Part shown: piece by piece, positions 45,393 through 60,000 of the stretch
Layout of the letters: each line of letters opens with the position of its first letter
Position numbering within the stretch: the first letter of the stretch is position 1
NCBI RefSeq assembly: GCF_014529535.1
Contig: NW_023503313.1
Location: forward strand, 434,001-498,000
Direction of reading: 5' to 3'
DNA length: 64,000 nt
From: Bradysia coprophila
Taxonomy: Eukaryota > Arthropoda > Insecta > Diptera > Sciaridae
Position numbers and translations under genes: made by a program
Notes under the pieces: generated by a model
What the model was told of the DNA's origin: nothing
The model's input: only the letters and a program-made list of their open reading frames with translations
Database searches by the model: none

Positions 45393-48300
45393 AACCTAAC
45401 CCTCCGAACTGACTAGATCCTAATGGAAATAAAATCGCGCCTTTGTCTCTTATTTTCGAAACATTTTATTAAGAAAATGTTGATCCTTATTTATACTATA
45501 GAATGCTTTTTAAAGTCGCCTTCTAGCAAGCGTTAGAAAAAGTACTGTAAATGTTCTTTAGCGCGGTTCTTTAAGAATCAGTTTACTTTAACACAATGAA
45601 CTTGTAAGAGTTTAAAGATAGAACGAAGTAGTTACCTTGGAATCTTTCGATTTCCCAACTTCTACTCATGAACGCAAGAATTATAATTACTGTGATAAAA
45701 ATAGTAAGTAAACAAGAATGAGCAATTATATTCGCCAGCGGACATTTAATAATGTCTTCAACCAAACAAAAAATGACTTACAGACGTACCTCAATTTAAT
45801 TGGCATTGTTTACCACATAACGCTTAACAATATAACTTTAACAATTAAATTACCAACTAAAACTTGCATAAAAAATAATTAAAACACAAAATTTACTTAC
45901 GTTATTAACATATTTCTGTTTCTTATTTGTTGACTTTAGTTTTGTCGGCAGAATATCTGCACGCTGAGGAGGAGTAGATTTTTCTTAATTACATGAATTT
46001 GTATGCGTGCATATAAGTCGTCAAACACTTTTTTTTTGTTTAAATAAAATTTAATTTTCTGCAGTTTTTATTCCGAAAATATCTTTGTGTGTTCATTGAC
46101 TGTATACAGTTACGGCGAGGATAAAATTGGAGACAAACGTATGTTTAAAAAATCTTTTGTATTCACTGTCGTCGAATGTGATTTCCGAGAATTTTTATTT
46201 ATTTATATACCAAATGAGGACACAACATTTCAAAACATAAACAAAAACAAAATTTCAATTTCAAGTGGATATATTGATTAAAGTTGCTACGATTTTTAAC
46301 TTCAAAACAATAAGCCAGTGAGTGAAACAAGTTTGAAGAAATCATATTTTCCATTCTAACGAGTCACGACTCACATTCATATCTTTATATTTCCTCACTC
46401 ACTTGTTTGGATAGAGACCGAAAGCCATTCATACTCAACAGGGATATATATATACTACTACTAGTATCATGCAGTTTAGAAGGTTATTAATAAAAGCGAA
46501 GAATTTATTTTTCATTCGCTGTCCACATTGTTTCTATTTGCATTTCGATTTTCTATTTTTAAAAAGTCTACAAAAATTATTTTATTAATATAATCAGCCG
46601 ACTGAAATTGAACGAAACCGATAAATCTTTTTCTGTATGTGCTTCGATAACTTTGTACTGTTGAGTACAACCATTTAACATTTACATTATGTTCCGTTAT
46701 TATTTTTGCTTAAGTTTCTTTCTGTATAGTTTAGTCGATTTTATTTTTGTAATTTATGCCATCCGTAAACCGTATTTGCCTAGCCGAATTTGTGTTCGAT
46801 CTATTTGACAGGTTTTCATAATTTGCCAAGTATAAAACTTTCGACGAAAGTGTTTCGAACAAAGGCTCTATCCAAATTGTGTATTTTGTCCAGTTGGAAG
46901 TTATAAACCGAGCCGAAACGTGGTACATAATCTGACTCGTGACCGTGAAAGAAAACACTTTGAAGAAACGCTACTTTCTGTACTTTATGTATTTTGAGGT
47001 AAAATTTTGGCTTCGTGGAGTAGAGTTAACTTTACCTCACTTTTTTGAATAAACCAACTTTTTGCGTCTACTACTTACAATTACTTAAATAGCTAAATAA
47101 CTAACAGGTTTATTTCTTTACAAAAAAGAGGGATTGAAGTAATGAAAATATATCAAGGTAGTAAAGACTAAATCTTTAATATGAAATCTTATTACTTTAT
47201 CAAATCTGTACTGAAAATGCAAAAAAAAGTAAATAAAAGCCGGTCCCAAAACATCCAAAATTGCGTTTTAAGCGAATTAATCTTCGAAAGTTGAAAGCTT
47301 GTTACACAATCAGAAGGTAAATTTGTTTCCTTACACAAGGACAAGACTGGAAAGTATATCACTTGCACACAATTGACTCAAAAAATTTCAAACAAGCAAC
47401 ACGTATAACGAAAGACAACCACAAACAGACGAACCACTACACGTTCTGCGGTACAATAAAGTAACATGTACGGCCATTCTTTTACACAAGTTTGTCTGGC
47501 GAAAAAATGTTAATTTGATTTTTAATTAATTTTTTTCAATGGAAACATATCGAACCGAATGCATTGCTACGACGACACAAATTTTTATTAAATCAAATTT
47601 TGTGTTTAACGAAAAACCATGAGCAACTAATTGTTTAAAACAAAAAAAAATCATTTACATAATCGAATCATAAATTTGACGAATGGATTGTCTCTAGCGC
47701 TTTTCGTACCTCGTGGAATTTCAATTACATGGTTGCTTATAATAGCATAATCGCAGCAATTTACACTTTTAGTCCATTCATGAACGCATGTATATACAAC
47801 ACCAACAACAACAAAGCATAATATTTTTGTATATTAAAGCAAATATCATAAAACATTATGTGTGTGCGAATATAGACCTTCAGAATAACTTTCGATTTCA
47901 CATCGGTTGGCTCATATTATATATATCCGACAATAAAGTTGATTATAAAATCTTTATGTCAAAGACACACATGACTGGTTACACCAGAAAATGTTGTTTT
48001 TAACCATTTCGGTTCGGTAGATTTTCTTATAAATTTTTGGTGTCTGAGAATCTATTGAAATATTGGATGGTGATTGTTGTATGTTTTGGTGGTGCTATAA
48101 ATCAGTTTTTTTGATTAAAAGTTTCAATCTATTCTGAATTTTCAATAGAACTAATTGACAAATTAAAAAAGATTTTTCAAGCTTTAGATTGACTGTAAGC
48201 GTCATGGTAATTTTATCAGCTAATCATTTTTGGTTTATTACTTCCTCCTGTGTGAGTGTGAGTAATTCTTGAATTTTGACTCCATTTAGGTGAATAAATA

Positions 48301-51300
48301 GATTACGGTTGGGTGAATGTGCTCAAACAAACGATAAATGGTTGTGTCGCTAGCTTTTTTGCATGCGAAAATATTTGTTACTAATTTGGCGGATCTTGAT
48401 TATTATGAAAATTTAAATAAATAAAAAAGAATTTGCAATGTCTGAGCTTTAATGGTTGATAGTCAACAATGTGTTGATTTGTCAATTTTATTTGTTCATC
48501 AAAAGTTGCATCGAAATGTGTCTCCTCATGAAAGTAGGTAAAGCTAATCCGATTGTTCTCAGCCAGTTTTTTTTGTCAGAGATAGACCTACATGTGTTAA
48601 CACCTTCGACTAATTTTATTTATTTTCCCAGAAACACTTTAAACAGTCAGTCTAACAGCAAGAACATTTTTTATAAATTGAACACACGCGCGTTGATTAT
48701 CCTAATTCAAGCGAAGCATTAACATTAATTAGGTTTCAAGTTCGTAAGGCTCCTTTATTGACAACACGAGTCAACGATGAATGAATGTAATGAAACTGGA
48801 ACGATCATTAGATCAGTTGTTTCTCTTGTTTAAGGAAAAACAATAGCTCAATAAGGCGAATGATTGATATGTTGAGAATTTTCTCCCAACTTTTCTTTTC
48901 CAATAGTTATATGTCTCCCGAGGAATGATGCTTCTTGTCTGAGATTAGTTTGATCCGAGCCGAATCGACGACATTTTCTTATTTAAAAAAAATTGTGGGA
49001 GAAATAAGGAAATAATAACATTATCAGTTAGCATTATCTCTTCATAGGAGATTTTAACAGTTCACGTTACTGTCTACTTTATAACCGATTGCACGAGAAA
49101 ATGTTTTAAATTAAGCAATCAATCAATCAAAATATTTCTTTTACTTATTGACGAAACGGAACTTATATATTTGCGTCGTGCACGTTTACCAAAATGACTA
49201 CAAAAAGCTTATTACATGTTTAAAAATTTAAAAAACCTACAGTCGGAAAACATGTTCCATGTTTCAATCAAATTCTCCACTCTGACGACAATACAATATC
49301 GATAGTAAAATACGCAAAGTTACACACGGCGAGAGGAGAAGAAAAAACCTATTCAAATCGCATGAGTTCATTCATTCATTTAATTACAATCTTTTTTTTT
49401 GTTATGCAAGTCGAACCTTTCGGTTCGCTTTAAAGGTATACCTATGCAAGCTTATTAATATTTTCAATTTCAACATCGTTTGATGAAAACAAAAATTGAT
49501 AAATTGAAAGGAATGAAAAGTGTTTCATAAAAGTGTATATCGAGTGCACGATTGGTTGAAGTCGACGTCGTCGAATTTATTTTCTTTTATTTTGTCCTCC
49601 TTATATGTACAGAACCATTAACCATTGCGCACTTTAATTTTATAGCTCTGATTTTTAATTTATTTGTAGACGACTTTTGAATTTCCTCAACTTTTTTTTA
49701 TTGCTGAAAATTCAAAAGTCGTCTGTAATGCAAGACTGTGCATTGCAACGGGTGACAAGTTATTTATTGTTTAACAAGAAAATTTTATGGATATTTTAGG
49801 ATTCCTTTAGAGAACAAGCACAAATCAACTTTTTTTTTGTAATTTTCTGAAACGCTTCTTAACGTTGACTTCAAACCATTATTTTTGGAGTACCTGTTTT
49901 GGAAACTTTGAAGGAACATGATTTTCCCACCAACGGGTTTATGCAACACAAATTGTTGTTTTTTGTTGTTGTTGAAAAATTCAGACGTTGTTCGTGATTG
50001 ACATTGTAATAATATTCATTGCGCATATGAATAAAATGTTATTTTACAATCAATCGAATTGCAAGTTGTCGCTGTACATACGGCAGTCAACAAAATTATA
50101 TAATCATTCAATTTGATTGGGATTATGTCGCTTGACAAATGAGAAACGCACAATGTATAAATAATATTATACTTTTCAACGATGAGACGGAGAGTCTGAG
50201 AGTCGAATCGATATTACAAAAAAAATTGACCTTGAATTGTATTAAATGGTAGAAATAAAGCCATTGCAAAACAGATTAAACCAAAGAATTGTCCATGGTC
50301 GGTTTTTCTTCAGTTCCTTTTCTGCCGTCAGACAATATATAATATGAAGAAAAAAAGAAAAAATTCTCATCAAAAAATTGATTTAATTCGACGACTTTTA
50401 TCGTTGATTTGATTTGATTCATGTTCATGTAACAATGAAATTATTGTTTTTATTCTCTATCACTTCTTTCATTATACCTCTAACGTTTTGCGGTATAATT
50501 TTGTATCATTTCCATGCCATATCAAATCCAGGAAATAATCTTGAAGAACTTGATTAAACAATAAAATGCAATTTAACCGCAGATAGATATAATGTGGAAG
50601 CACTTTAAATAAGTGTGTTTATGCTGTGTTCGTACATGAGTTGCACGCATTGATATTTTTAATGTGATGTAATGTTCTTGGAAAAATTGCAGGTGCTGCA
50701 CTTTGGTTTTTCCGGATGTAAATTCTTGGACAAAAAATTGAAACTTGATTTCATTTCGACATTTCGCAAAGTATTTTTTTCTATTTGAAAAATAAAAAAA
50801 AAATCAATTCCAAGTGATCTACTTTTTTGATTACACATTTTAATAGCCGCACACTATAAGGCGTACAAATCGATTTATCGGACTTAATGCGTTTTACAAT
50901 GTATGCATCCAAAAAAAATGTTGTTTTTTTAAGGACAGTTTTAAACTGTCATTGGCAATAACTTCAGATTGCGTGTAAGACTGACTTACTGGTACAATTA
51001 AATTAATTTAAATGATTCAATTAATTTCAAGGATAAATTCTTATTAATTGCTTCACTTTAATATAATATACTAACTACATATAACACGAACTAGGTAGTT
51101 CAACTGTAATAAAAATGCAGTTTCTCGTTTCATAAACCGATTAGGTGTGTGTAAAGTTCATTACGCATAATGTTAAACATATTTCCTGGACGAAAATAAA
51201 TGGAAAGAAACAGAAAACTGGTATCACCGGGTATATGATGCATGTTTTGGGGAAGTATTCAATGACAAAAACGTTGGTAATTCCCATGGTTTTTCCTTTC

Positions 51301-54000
51301 GAATTACAAAAAGTGCTGTTTTCACGTTAAATAAATTCTCTTAATTATTCTCAGACAAGCACTGTGACATACATATAATGTAAATATAAGACGATCAAGT
51401 ACATGTTGGTATTTGCGCTCTGTGTGAATAACTGAGAAATGACTCTCCACCTTTATTCTAAGTTATCCTTTTATAACGTTTAAATGACGCATGGTACAAA
51501 AGAAGACGACTTCTTCAGACTTTCCAATGAGATCGAACGAATCAATTGCCTCTTCATTTGCGGTCTTCTAATCACAGGTCATTGATGGCTAGAAATCTTT
51601 TCTTCGAATATTATAATATCGCTGTCCCAACACAGCGCCCACTAAAAATAAGCAGTTCACTACACTTTGAAAAACGCAATTTTTCATCGAAAAATGTTAT
51701 TTTAAAGCAAATGAAGTAATAGATTTTGGGTAAATAATTTATGAATACACAGATTCAATAGTTATGGCGATGATTGTCATCTGTAAAAGGGTCTGAAGCT
51801 GCTATCCTATTTGTCTATTTCGTATAGATGATTAGGGGAAACACTTTTGCAAAGCATGGATAAATGAATAAACAAGCTGTGAAAATGAGGATACAGTGGT
51901 GTGTCTTTACAATACTATCCGATGATTGCTATTTTTACTGAAGGTTTTGCTGAAATAATACCGAAAACTAAAGTCAACATTCGACCAAATTAATTCCATG
52001 AAATCTTGAACGTGTAACAAGTGACCGTCCGATTATTGTTTTTGCTTTTAACTTCAATGAAACAAAGAATTTTGTCACAAAGAATGACTTCACACTAAAA
52101 ATGATATTGTTCACCTCGTTCTATACGGTTAAGCGTTTAAACGTTTGCTTTTGAGAATATAAATTAAGAGACTGAATATTTGCCACATGCAAAACTTCTT
52201 TTGACTTCTATTAAAAAATCGTTGATCGTAATCGTAATAACAAATGACTACATGCAACTCGAATTAAATAATTTTAAATATTTTTAAAGACGATAAAACG
52301 AGACTTTGGCCGGTGATAAAGAATCAAAAACAATTTAGCAAAATCCAAAAATAAGAAACGACCGGTGTTTGGACAAAAATTTAATTATGCACAGAACTCA
52401 TTAGTAGACTACGCAATTAACAAGACAATAAAGTTTGCTCGAAAATTTAAGATTCGATAGACAAACCTATTCATAAATAACAATATTCAGAGTCACTCAT
52501 ACCAAAAAATTTGTTCAAGTCATGATGTTTCCGCAGCTATTCAGATAAATTCTAATTTCGATTATCGTCATAACATTTTAATTGGTAACTATTCATAGCA
52601 TCAAATTGATGAAGATGTCAGAACGTTTTAAAAGAGGTTTTATTCACAATACCATTTTCGAATTTAGATAATATGTCGACTGTCGACGGAGTTCTTTTTT
52701 CTTCGTCATCTTTTTTTTTCTTCGTCGCTGTGAAGTCAACAAGTGACTTTGTGAAATTTTAAATTTCTGAAGGACGATCCATGAGATTTTGTAATTAATG
52801 TAAAATGTAAATAAACAGAAATGGTAGAATGACGAATGCTTCAAAACGATAAAAAAAAGTTCAACATAAATTGGCGGTTCGTTGGTAAGTTGGAACTGAA
52901 TGACCAATTTCTTGATCATTAATCAATCTTTAAATGGTTGATGGGTGGCTTGAGGTGTCAATAGTCCAGTTTCAATCATTTTCAGTGTAAATATACATTA
53001 GAAAAGTAAACAAAGAGACAAAGTCGTGATTGGAATCACTTTGGTTACGAACATAGATCCGTATAATCAAAACTAGCATTCATAAAGCGCTCTAATCGTG
53101 TAGCCATCATTTTTCTTTGAATTTATTTAAATTTTATGCGAAATTCGGTTCCAACCAATTTTTTTCCTCGTGTTCTCATCATCAATTAAAAAAGTTTACT
53201 TGAAAGACTTTGTGTCGGCGTTTTTTTTCTACTTCGTCTCTTTGCCATTTTTCAGTCTATTTCAACTACACGACAAAGTTTATTTGAATAGCAAATAAAT
53301 ATAAAACAGAGAATATTGCCAGAAACCTTTACGTATAAGACTTAGAATTTTAGAAAATTATTAATGAACGACTTTATTCAAATATTTGATAATGAAATCG
53401 ACCGAATAATTCCATTGATTTTGTGTTGTTGCACGGCACGTAATAGGATTGTTTGATGGTAGTCAAGGTAAATTGAGCCGTAGAACGCATGGAGTGGTTT
53501 TCACAAAAAAAATGTACTTTTGAGTAGGTTCATAGATTTTATGGTAGAACCACAGAACAAACGATTTGTTCTTAGGATACATGTTTTGAAGGATCCCTCG
53601 CCTTCTTGGTGTAGTGCTCATATCAGTTATTAGAATAAAAGTTTTAAGTTAAACTAATTCTAGCGACACTATAGCCAAAAAAACTGCGCATCGTTGCGAA
53701 ATGCATGAGTTGCTTAAAAATTCCAACTTTGAATTGTTTTGTTTACTCAAAGAAAATGTCATAAAAACACCAAACGACTCGTAAATATTTGCTCCATAAA
53801 TTTAAAACTATTTTGCTAAATGTATTCGATGGAGCGTATAGTGCCAATGGTGTTGGATTCATTTATAAAAAAATGGATTTTTTTTTGTTTCGTCGGCAAA
53901 ATTTCGCATATAAAAAGGACAGGTCTTTGTTTCAGTTTCAAATCAAAACATGAGATGAATGAAATCTAAAAATTAGCGTCTCATTAGCATTTGTTGCAGA
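45393..54000. other. AT-rich gene desert, part 1
   Basis: No frame longer than about 90 codons has a family signature. Many T and A runs and scattered AATAAA-like motifs on both strands. One notable hairpin at 49668-49724 is listed separately. It could be a long intron, long UTR or regulatory DNA of a neighbouring gene. Confidence 0.4.
49668..49724. repeat. hairpin with 17 bp perfect stem
   Basis: AGACGACTTTTGAATTT and its exact inverse, separated by 23 nt. Weaker inverted similarity (ATTGCGCAC / GTGCATTGC) lies outside it, suggesting a decayed MITE of about 120 bp. Confidence 0.5.
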
Positions 54001-57000
54001 CATAAATGACATCTTTTACACTTGTTTTCCTTTTTTATTTCGAACGAAAGCTGTTGACACTGAGTTGCAGTTCATTGTTTAAAGTAGGTAAGCAACCCAA
54101 ATATATTATCTTATAATCACACTTCTATTCATCTGTTATCGACAAATTCGACAAAAATCAGTTACGGACTCCCCCTAGTTTTTTTGTATATAGAAAAGGA
54201 AATGTTAATGCCAATGAAGTGGTAGAATGTTCATATCCACACAAAAGAAGGCAGCAGGAATTAAAACAAAAGAGGTAACAGATATGATATCAAAATGGCT
54301 GTTCGATTCCCATTTGTAGACATCCAAGACATCCAAGACAGTGGTTTCTTCACGGAACTGAAAGTTCTAAGAATTTCCAAGTTTACTCAAAAAGCTTCTT
54401 ACAATGCTGACTCAATACAATGTGACGAAAATATGTGTAGTGGTTTTCTCAGTTCATTTGAGTCCAATTTGTTAAAACATAAATGCAATGCAATATATCA
54501 TGACGTTAGTTATCTAATGCATGACATCATGGAATCTTGGGATCCGGTTACAGGATCACGAAAAAATTACAATTAGAGGAAGTCTTGGTTGAAAGATCTG
54601 ACTGTTACAATGTGGAAACAGGATGAACACTTCCGAATTACGGCTGTTTTTAACTTGACACCGGCCTACTCCTAAGAGCTATCGCCAAGAAATAGTGTTA
54701 TTGATAATTTCGAGCCGAGGATTCGTAATGACAGAACTTCAGTAACTATTGAGGCCGCTGCTCTATTCTTATAGCCATAGGCTCAATATGGATGAGAGTA
54801 ATAATTTGTTGGAGCCGTAACAATGACACGATAGATCAATCAATGTTTACCTAACGGCTAATCATCTGTTATCAATAACGACGACAAAAATTATTACAAG
54901 CTCTGGGTAATATGGTCCTTCAAATAGTAAAATGCATGTTAAAAAAATTGAAGTACAAGATTTGAAATCAGTGATTAAAAATACTTTCATCGATGGAAGT
55001 AATAGACCGGATAATATTACTGGTCATGTGCTTGACGTCTGTAACAGGTTGAACCTTTTTAAAAATAACATATCGATGTCGTCAAATTGTTGTTATGTAA
55101 TATTGAAAATGAATGAACAGCATGTACCTTAAAGGTAATAATACAATCCAATCAGTCCGATTATTGAATAATTAATTGGATCAAAATTATTTGATAAATA
55201 GTCCTGGTCACGAAACCACTGAAACTTTAAACATTGACTGTCGTTTCTTTTACCAACCATCTGTTTATTTTCTCAAATAAACCTAGCGCATGACAATTTC
55301 ATTCAATAAAAAAGACATAAAATGGTGCAATATAAATAAAAATCGGTAACAAAAGATCTAAAAGCTTTCGACTGCTGGGACCGACGAAAGAAGCAAAAAA
55401 AATAAATAAAATCAAATCAAATTATTAACCTCTCTCTCATATGCTCTACGAATCTTGTTCATCTACACTCTTTTTAAAAGTAAGGAAACTCGTTTTTTTT
55501 CCTATTCCTCTAGTCACCATCGCTGGCTGTCACTATCCATTGCATGTATTACATATCTATATACATTTCCAGTTTGTGTATATTTAATCCGAATGTATAC
55601 AGATTTTGTAATAATTTTGTTTTCATTTTACTTTTTATTACATATTGAGGTCAAATTTATTTTATAACATCTTGTCTCGGGTATATTATACATTGTATGT
55701 GTATATATACGTTATAGGTACAAAATTTATTTGTAGTCTGACGTTTTTTTTTCGCTACACACAAAAATATTTTCTTATATTATTAAACTGCAGAGATAAT
55801 AAATGAAATGTTAAGTAAAAATTATTAAGTACTTAGGCTTGAAATTCCAAAACGAAAGCAATTTAATTCTGGTAAATGAATGAAATAAACTGAACTGAAC
55901 TTTTATTTCATCGCATATTGCTTTCTGTAAAGTGCTTGAGCAATTTTTTTTTATATGAATATATCCAATATCCGTTGCGCGCGTTCACTTATATTATATA
56001 TACACTTGTTTGCTAATCGAAATTTTTTTTTGATTATCAAACCACAATAAATTAATTGGAAAAAGAAATACAAAACCAAAAAAACCAAAAAAAAAACTTT
56101 TTGTTCACAATATTTTTGGTGCTTAATAAATAATATGATCCACTCTCACTCTTCCACCGTTTGATAAATAAATATTTTTATTTCGCGAAACTCGATCGTA
56201 TTACTTAATAAACAAAAGCGCAACTCTTCAAGTGAATTGTTTCGACTCTCTTTACTTTGTTAATTTATTATATCAATTCAATATATGAACATCTCGATTG
56301 TTAAAGTGTCTGAGATTGACTAAATACAGAAATAAAATTTATTCTGTAAGAGGTATATCGTAATTGGTTTCGAGGTAGGGATGTAATTGAGCAAACTTTT
56401 TCGAAGAATATAAAATACATGTAAGTTAAAGTATACGTATAAAACAATGTCTTAAACTTTTGAAGTCTGGTGAGTCGTCACTTTATAATACTATCAATGT
56501 GTATGAGAAACGAATGCATTGGTATGAGTGTTATGGTCTCTTGAATTATAATTTTTATTTTTTCCATGCTATGGTCTTCGGTCTTCATGTCTATCTACAC
56601 ATCCATCGTACAAGACGGTTGCCTCTATACAACTAAGTGTATGTGAAGTATAAAGCTCTAAACCGAAAATTACGCGACATGATTATAGCGATGAATATAT
56701 TTTGGTCAAAATGCTGCTGCTGGCTGACTATGCCATTCCACCACATACATTGTTGCTTTTTTTTGATTATTTAGGGTAAACGGAGAATCTCATGGCCTTG
56801 AATGGTATTCAAATATATTCGATGGTAAATTGTTTAACGATTATTAAAGTCAATCAATGTAAAATTCATTGAAAAGAGTCATTCATTTGATGCATGAACA
56901 TGAATGACTTAATTTTCCATCCGTGCAATGACTTAATTTACCCATGAAATTCATTATGTGGATTTTTCATAAACGATTGCCCGTGTCACTATCACTTTAA

Positions 57001-60000
57001 AGGAAAAACAATTTCCTTGTGAAAGGATTTGATGCATTTTCCTTGTGTTGTGAATATCAGGAGATATTGTTCGAGTCGAGAGTACTGTGATTCCTTATCG
57101 GTATATAGTCGGTAAAATTAGATTGCAAGACTGGAGACTACAAGTAAATTACTAGAATAACAGTTCAATCTATTTCTTCCTTTGATCTAGGAATTTAGTA
57201 AAAGATTTCGCTTCAATTAAATCTTTTACTAAATTAGTTTTAGTTTTAGTCACAATAGCCAAATGTTAGCGCTTATTCTTGTCGTCGACGTTGCTAACAC
57301 CTGACAACACTCTGCAAAAGTTTAGGTCGATTTCAACATTTCTTTTTATTAAATTCCATTGTAGCCCATGTGAAAGGCGAGGTGAAGCATTTGTCCAAAA
57401 AAATTTTTTATTATTTAATAATAATTAATTAATTCTTGTGAGACGTAGAATAATTTTCCCTACAAAAGCTGCATCAGTATCGAGACATTTCTTTTTTTTT
57501 TCGTCGAGAAAACCATCATCATACGGAAAATTTTGTTCTACCTCCATGAAATGAAATAATTTATCACGGTAGAGAACTTTACTCTGCCGTGAATTTATCA
57601 ACAAAAGCATAGCAATGTCTGAAAGTGTAGATAAAATTTCACTTCAGTACAAAAAATTTACTACGGAAAGTATGATAACATCCGAACATGCTTTGATTTA
57701 GTGTTACAGCATTTACCGTCAGAAAATCAAATTTATTCCCAGGTGATGAAGAAATGCTCTACCCCAGATCTGAAATCGCTCATGTGAATTTTCACAAGGA
57801 CTTTTCAAACAAAAATGACTCGTAAAAGCACATAAATCTTTTCATTGCCATAAAAATTGACCTGAGATTCAAATTTTTTTAAACTTACGTTCCTACATCA
57901 TAACTCTAGAGATTCTCAAGATGAGCAACAGCACAATATGCAAATTACGGCAGTATCTTGATTAAGAATTCTTTTCATTCATTTCATATATAAAATATGA
58001 TAGTCATCAAGTTTATTGGTTCACTGACATTTTTAAATGCTAAGTAATAACTACCGAGAAAAATGTTAGAAGTCGAATCATTCTCGTGATCATGAGATTC
58101 GTACAAAATAGTTTCGATAATAATTGATTTCTTCCCTGCGGAAATCTTATTTTGAAAATTAATTTGTTTGGAACGTGAAATACCTTAGTACCTGCATCTG
58201 TAATTCCATAATCCAATAGACGCTAAATGCCTTTTCCTGTTGCAGCAAATGAACTTACACTTTTCAAATTATTTTTAAATTATAGAGTTGTTCACATAAT
58301 TCTAATTCTTAGAATTAAAATTGCAAAAATAGAGAAAAATAGTTAAAATAACTGCGATTGAAGAGACGAATAAATTTTTGAAATTTCATTAAATATTTGC
58401 TCACTCTTACCGTTAAACTGTGGTTCAAATTGTTTGATTTTCGATTTATATTTATTGTGCTAATATTTAATAAACAAAAATGAGAAGCATTTCTAATCGA
58501 TAGTTTTCACTATATTGAGATGAAGCTTTAGAGAACACTAAAACTTTGAACTTTCTTAATGAGCTGATCGTTTGAAATTATTACAATGTTTTATAATGAT
58601 TATGGCGGTGATAATAACGTCTCACTATCTTCGTAAACTTATGTAGGGTTAACAGATAATCAGAGCAAAGTCTAAGGTAAAAATTTCGTTGCGCAGCCAT
58701 TTATTAAAATTATTTTATTTATCGTTTAAGCTATCCAATTTTAATGCATTCAGTAGATCGATACTCCACTTTCATTTCGAGTCGAATCAAAATAAATGTA
58801 AAAACCGGAAAGTGCAATTGTAATTTGATAAATAGAATCTTGTCCCAAAGGCCTATCTATCTCTTATCTACGTTTCTTTAACTACCTAGAATAAACCAAC
58901 CCATAAGAACTTTTTGTCAGTTTACTTTATGTTATATTTCCTATCTATTATGAAAAAGGTTACCTCAGTATTTGCCTTGTCATGTTATGGTGTTTCTACC
59001 TTTTCGGTCATAATAATGTAACGATCAATAAGACCTTTTTTCTGTCGAAAGCAAGTAACTTTTGAAAGTGCGTAGCTCGTGCAAAATTAGGCCAAACTTT
59101 TTGTCATATCAAATATCCTCTTTTCAAATTTTTCAACCTGGGAACGCTAGTTCCACCCGCTAAGAATATTACGACTTTGTTGATTGAGGAAGAAACAATT
59201 ATAGAAAAAGTGCAAGAAGTTAATTGAATTAGCTAAATGCTGCGCATCGCGATTTATTTACTGAGTGAATAGTGTTTTCTTAGCAGAATTGAAAGAAAAA
59301 GTCAGCTAATTATCACATGATCTTTATATACGCGGAAAATTCTGAGAAAGTTAATCAATACTTTTTATTTAAAAAAAATATATCGAAATTTCGAAGGTTT
59401 CACGGTTCCGTCAACAAACCATTTCCAAACCATTTCATCATCAAATTGAATTTCCCAAGTAGTCATAACACACAGAAAATTAATGAGGTAAGATCAAGGA
59501 GCACCGACTTCTACGCTATTCAATCATTAATTTAACAGCCGTAAACGATCTTTTGCTTTCAATTCTATTATCGCATAATGAATCAATAATATTATTCATT
59601 GTTGATTATCTACTGTAGACTTGACCGGTCAGCTTTTCAATCAGTTTACTGCGTATAGAAGGAACAGTCAAGATTTTTTTTAGAAGCTTTTAGAATTACG
59701 ATTGCGAAAATTTGAGTTTCAGATCGAACCGAAAGTAAATTCAAACCTAAAAAAAAACTCCTCGCAATTCTGAACACTTTTTTTTATAACCTTGACACCC
59801 TTGACTTCGCTCTTTGTAAAATTGTAGCTTTAATTATTTTGTAAAGCTAATAAACAAAATTCCTCTTATATGTTAGCTTAACAAGGTATTGTTTTAATTC
59901 TATTAAAAATTGATATTCTGGCTATATCATCTGTTATTAACAGTTGCAATAACTATAACTGTAGCTGATGTGGTCCTGTATATCAAAATAAATTCAAAAA

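Noticed and set aside
54295-55132. Two plus frames of 93 and 66 codons in the gene-poor flank
   Set aside because: No recognisable domain, no splice signals joining them in phase, and length is within chance expectation.
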